From assembly GCA_009692005.1 (NCBI GenBank), contig SHZZ01000002.1, positions 1-64,000 of the forward strand: a stretch of 64,000 nt of DNA, in the 5' to 3' direction. The notes beneath the pieces were generated by a model, which saw only the letters and a list, made by a program, of their open reading frames with translations, ran no database searches and was not told where the DNA came from. Made by a program: the position numbers and the translations under genes. Positions 63,510-64,000 of this stretch are shown in pieces. Source of the DNA: Gemmataceae bacterium (GTDB lineage Bacteria > Planctomycetota > Planctomycetia > Gemmatales > Gemmataceae). Each line of letters starts with the position of its first letter. Positions within the stretch are counted from its first letter, which is position 1.

Positions 63510-64000
63510 ATGGAAATGGATCGGGTTGGAGTTTGTAGCTGGTCGCTTCAGGTAAAGTCCATCGGGGAATTACAATCCTTGATGACGCTTACCGGCGCGA
63601 CTCAAGTGCAAATCGCCTGCGGGGATCCGCATCATGCCTCCTGGGAGGAAGGGGAGGATATGCCCGCGAAAGCATTGGATGCCGGGTTGCATATGACCGG
63701 GACCATGCTGGGTTTTCCTGGAGAGGATTACACCACCCCGCAAACCATTCAAAAAACCGGGGGATTTGGCGATCCGGACACTCGGTCAGAAAGGTTGGAA
63801 CGGTTTCAATGGGCTATTAAACGCACCAAGGCGCTGGGCTTGAAGGACATGATGCTTCACGCCGGTTTTATCCCTGAGCCTGGCGACCCTGGCCGCAAAG
63901 GGTTTCTGGAAGTGCTTGCCCAAGTAGGCGGGTTAGGCGCTGCCGCTGGTTTAACCATTGCCTTCGAGACCGGGCAGGAAACGGCGCGGTTATTGAGCGC
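63510..64000 (+). CDS. Sugar phosphate isomerase/epimerase-like TIM barrel (5' part)
   Basis: ATG at 63510 follows TTTGGGAGG with 7-base spacing, and the frame is open to the window end (163 codons). The start VGVCSWSLQVKSIGELQSLM, the central TGTMLGFPGEDYTTP, and later MMLHAGFIPEPGD and IAFETGQETA match the xylose-isomerase-like (AP endonuclease 2) family used for sugar isomerases, epimerases and inosose dehydratases. It is apart from the glycan cassette by 93 bases. The specific substrate cannot be told. Confidence 0.85.
   Translation, partial: MEMDRVGVCSWSLQVKSIGELQSLMTLTGATQVQIACGDPHHASWEEGEDMPAKALDAGLHMTGTMLGFPGEDYTTPQTIQKTGGFGDPDTRSERLERFQWAIKRTKALGLKDMMLHAGFIPEPGDPGRKGFLEVLAQVGGLGAAAGLTIAFETGQETARLLS

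Overview
The window looks like a chromosomal segment from a member of the Planctomycetota, possibly near Gemmatales. The pointers are a DUF1559 prepilin-like protein with an H-Xn-DG tail, a pair of exported PQQ-type beta-propeller proteins, a Tat-type exported protein beside a Gfo/Idh/MocA oxidoreductase, a large LptD-like outer-membrane protein with a proline-rich linker, a zinc-ribbon membrane protein with long exported TPR proteins, and an rsmH gene outside any dcw cluster. Base composition is about 50-55% G+C. The exception is dnaE2 at 39859-42897, which looks clearly richer in G+C. I saw no insertion sequences, phage genes or CRISPR arrays. Genes are packed closely, many with ATGA overlaps or a clear Shine-Dalgarno sequence.

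Layout. 1-3274 (minus): two beta-propeller proteins, the first cut by the window edge, and an MFS transporter. 3461-7555 (plus): a GlmU-like sugar nucleotidyltransferase, an exported N,N-dimethylformamidase-like protein and a Gfo/Idh/MocA oxidoreductase. 7614-10695 (plus): a promoter and a ribosome-hibernation/phosphotransferase operon (hpf, EIIA, HPr, EI). 10860-13948: a DUF2344 protein coupled to an RNase E/G whose S1 domain is split by about 270 low-complexity residues, then a terminator. 14125-19290: lptD-like, diacylglycerol kinase and M20 peptidase, convergent with an SDR gene. 20186-28310: a possible degenerate subtilase, a phosphoesterase, yidC, mnmE and ispG. 28341-34608: a zinc-ribbon membrane protein and two exported TPR proteins, then tRNA-Ala(CGC).

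35067-36622 (minus) holds the most unusual arrangement: a clear cobalamin riboswitch whose first downstream gene is the DUF1559 prepilin-like protein, followed by panD. 36801-39731 (minus) carries pyrC and a PYROXD2-like FAD oxidoreductase. 39859-45798 (plus) carries dnaE2 with an upstream GTGTA-N6-TACAC inverted repeat, an amidohydrolase and a GH57 enzyme. 45802-48149 (minus) carries rsmH coupled to a two-haem cytochrome. 48213-56264 (plus) carries a HAD phosphatase, a soluble FHA-GAF histidine kinase and the complete 2-oxoglutarate dehydrogenase operon sucA-sucB-lpd.

56371-63417 (plus) is a BON protein and then a compact glycan cassette: a nucleotidyltransferase, a membrane phosphoesterase, a 27-codon ORF wedged between two genes, a YdjC-like deacetylase, a GT87 transferase, a polyprenyl-phosphate sugar synthase-like GT2 and a second GT87. 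Inferred logic: NDP-sugar is made, loaded on polyprenyl phosphate by the GT2, transferred outside the membrane by the GT87 proteins and perhaps deacetylated. The window ends inside a sugar phosphate isomerase/epimerase-like gene.
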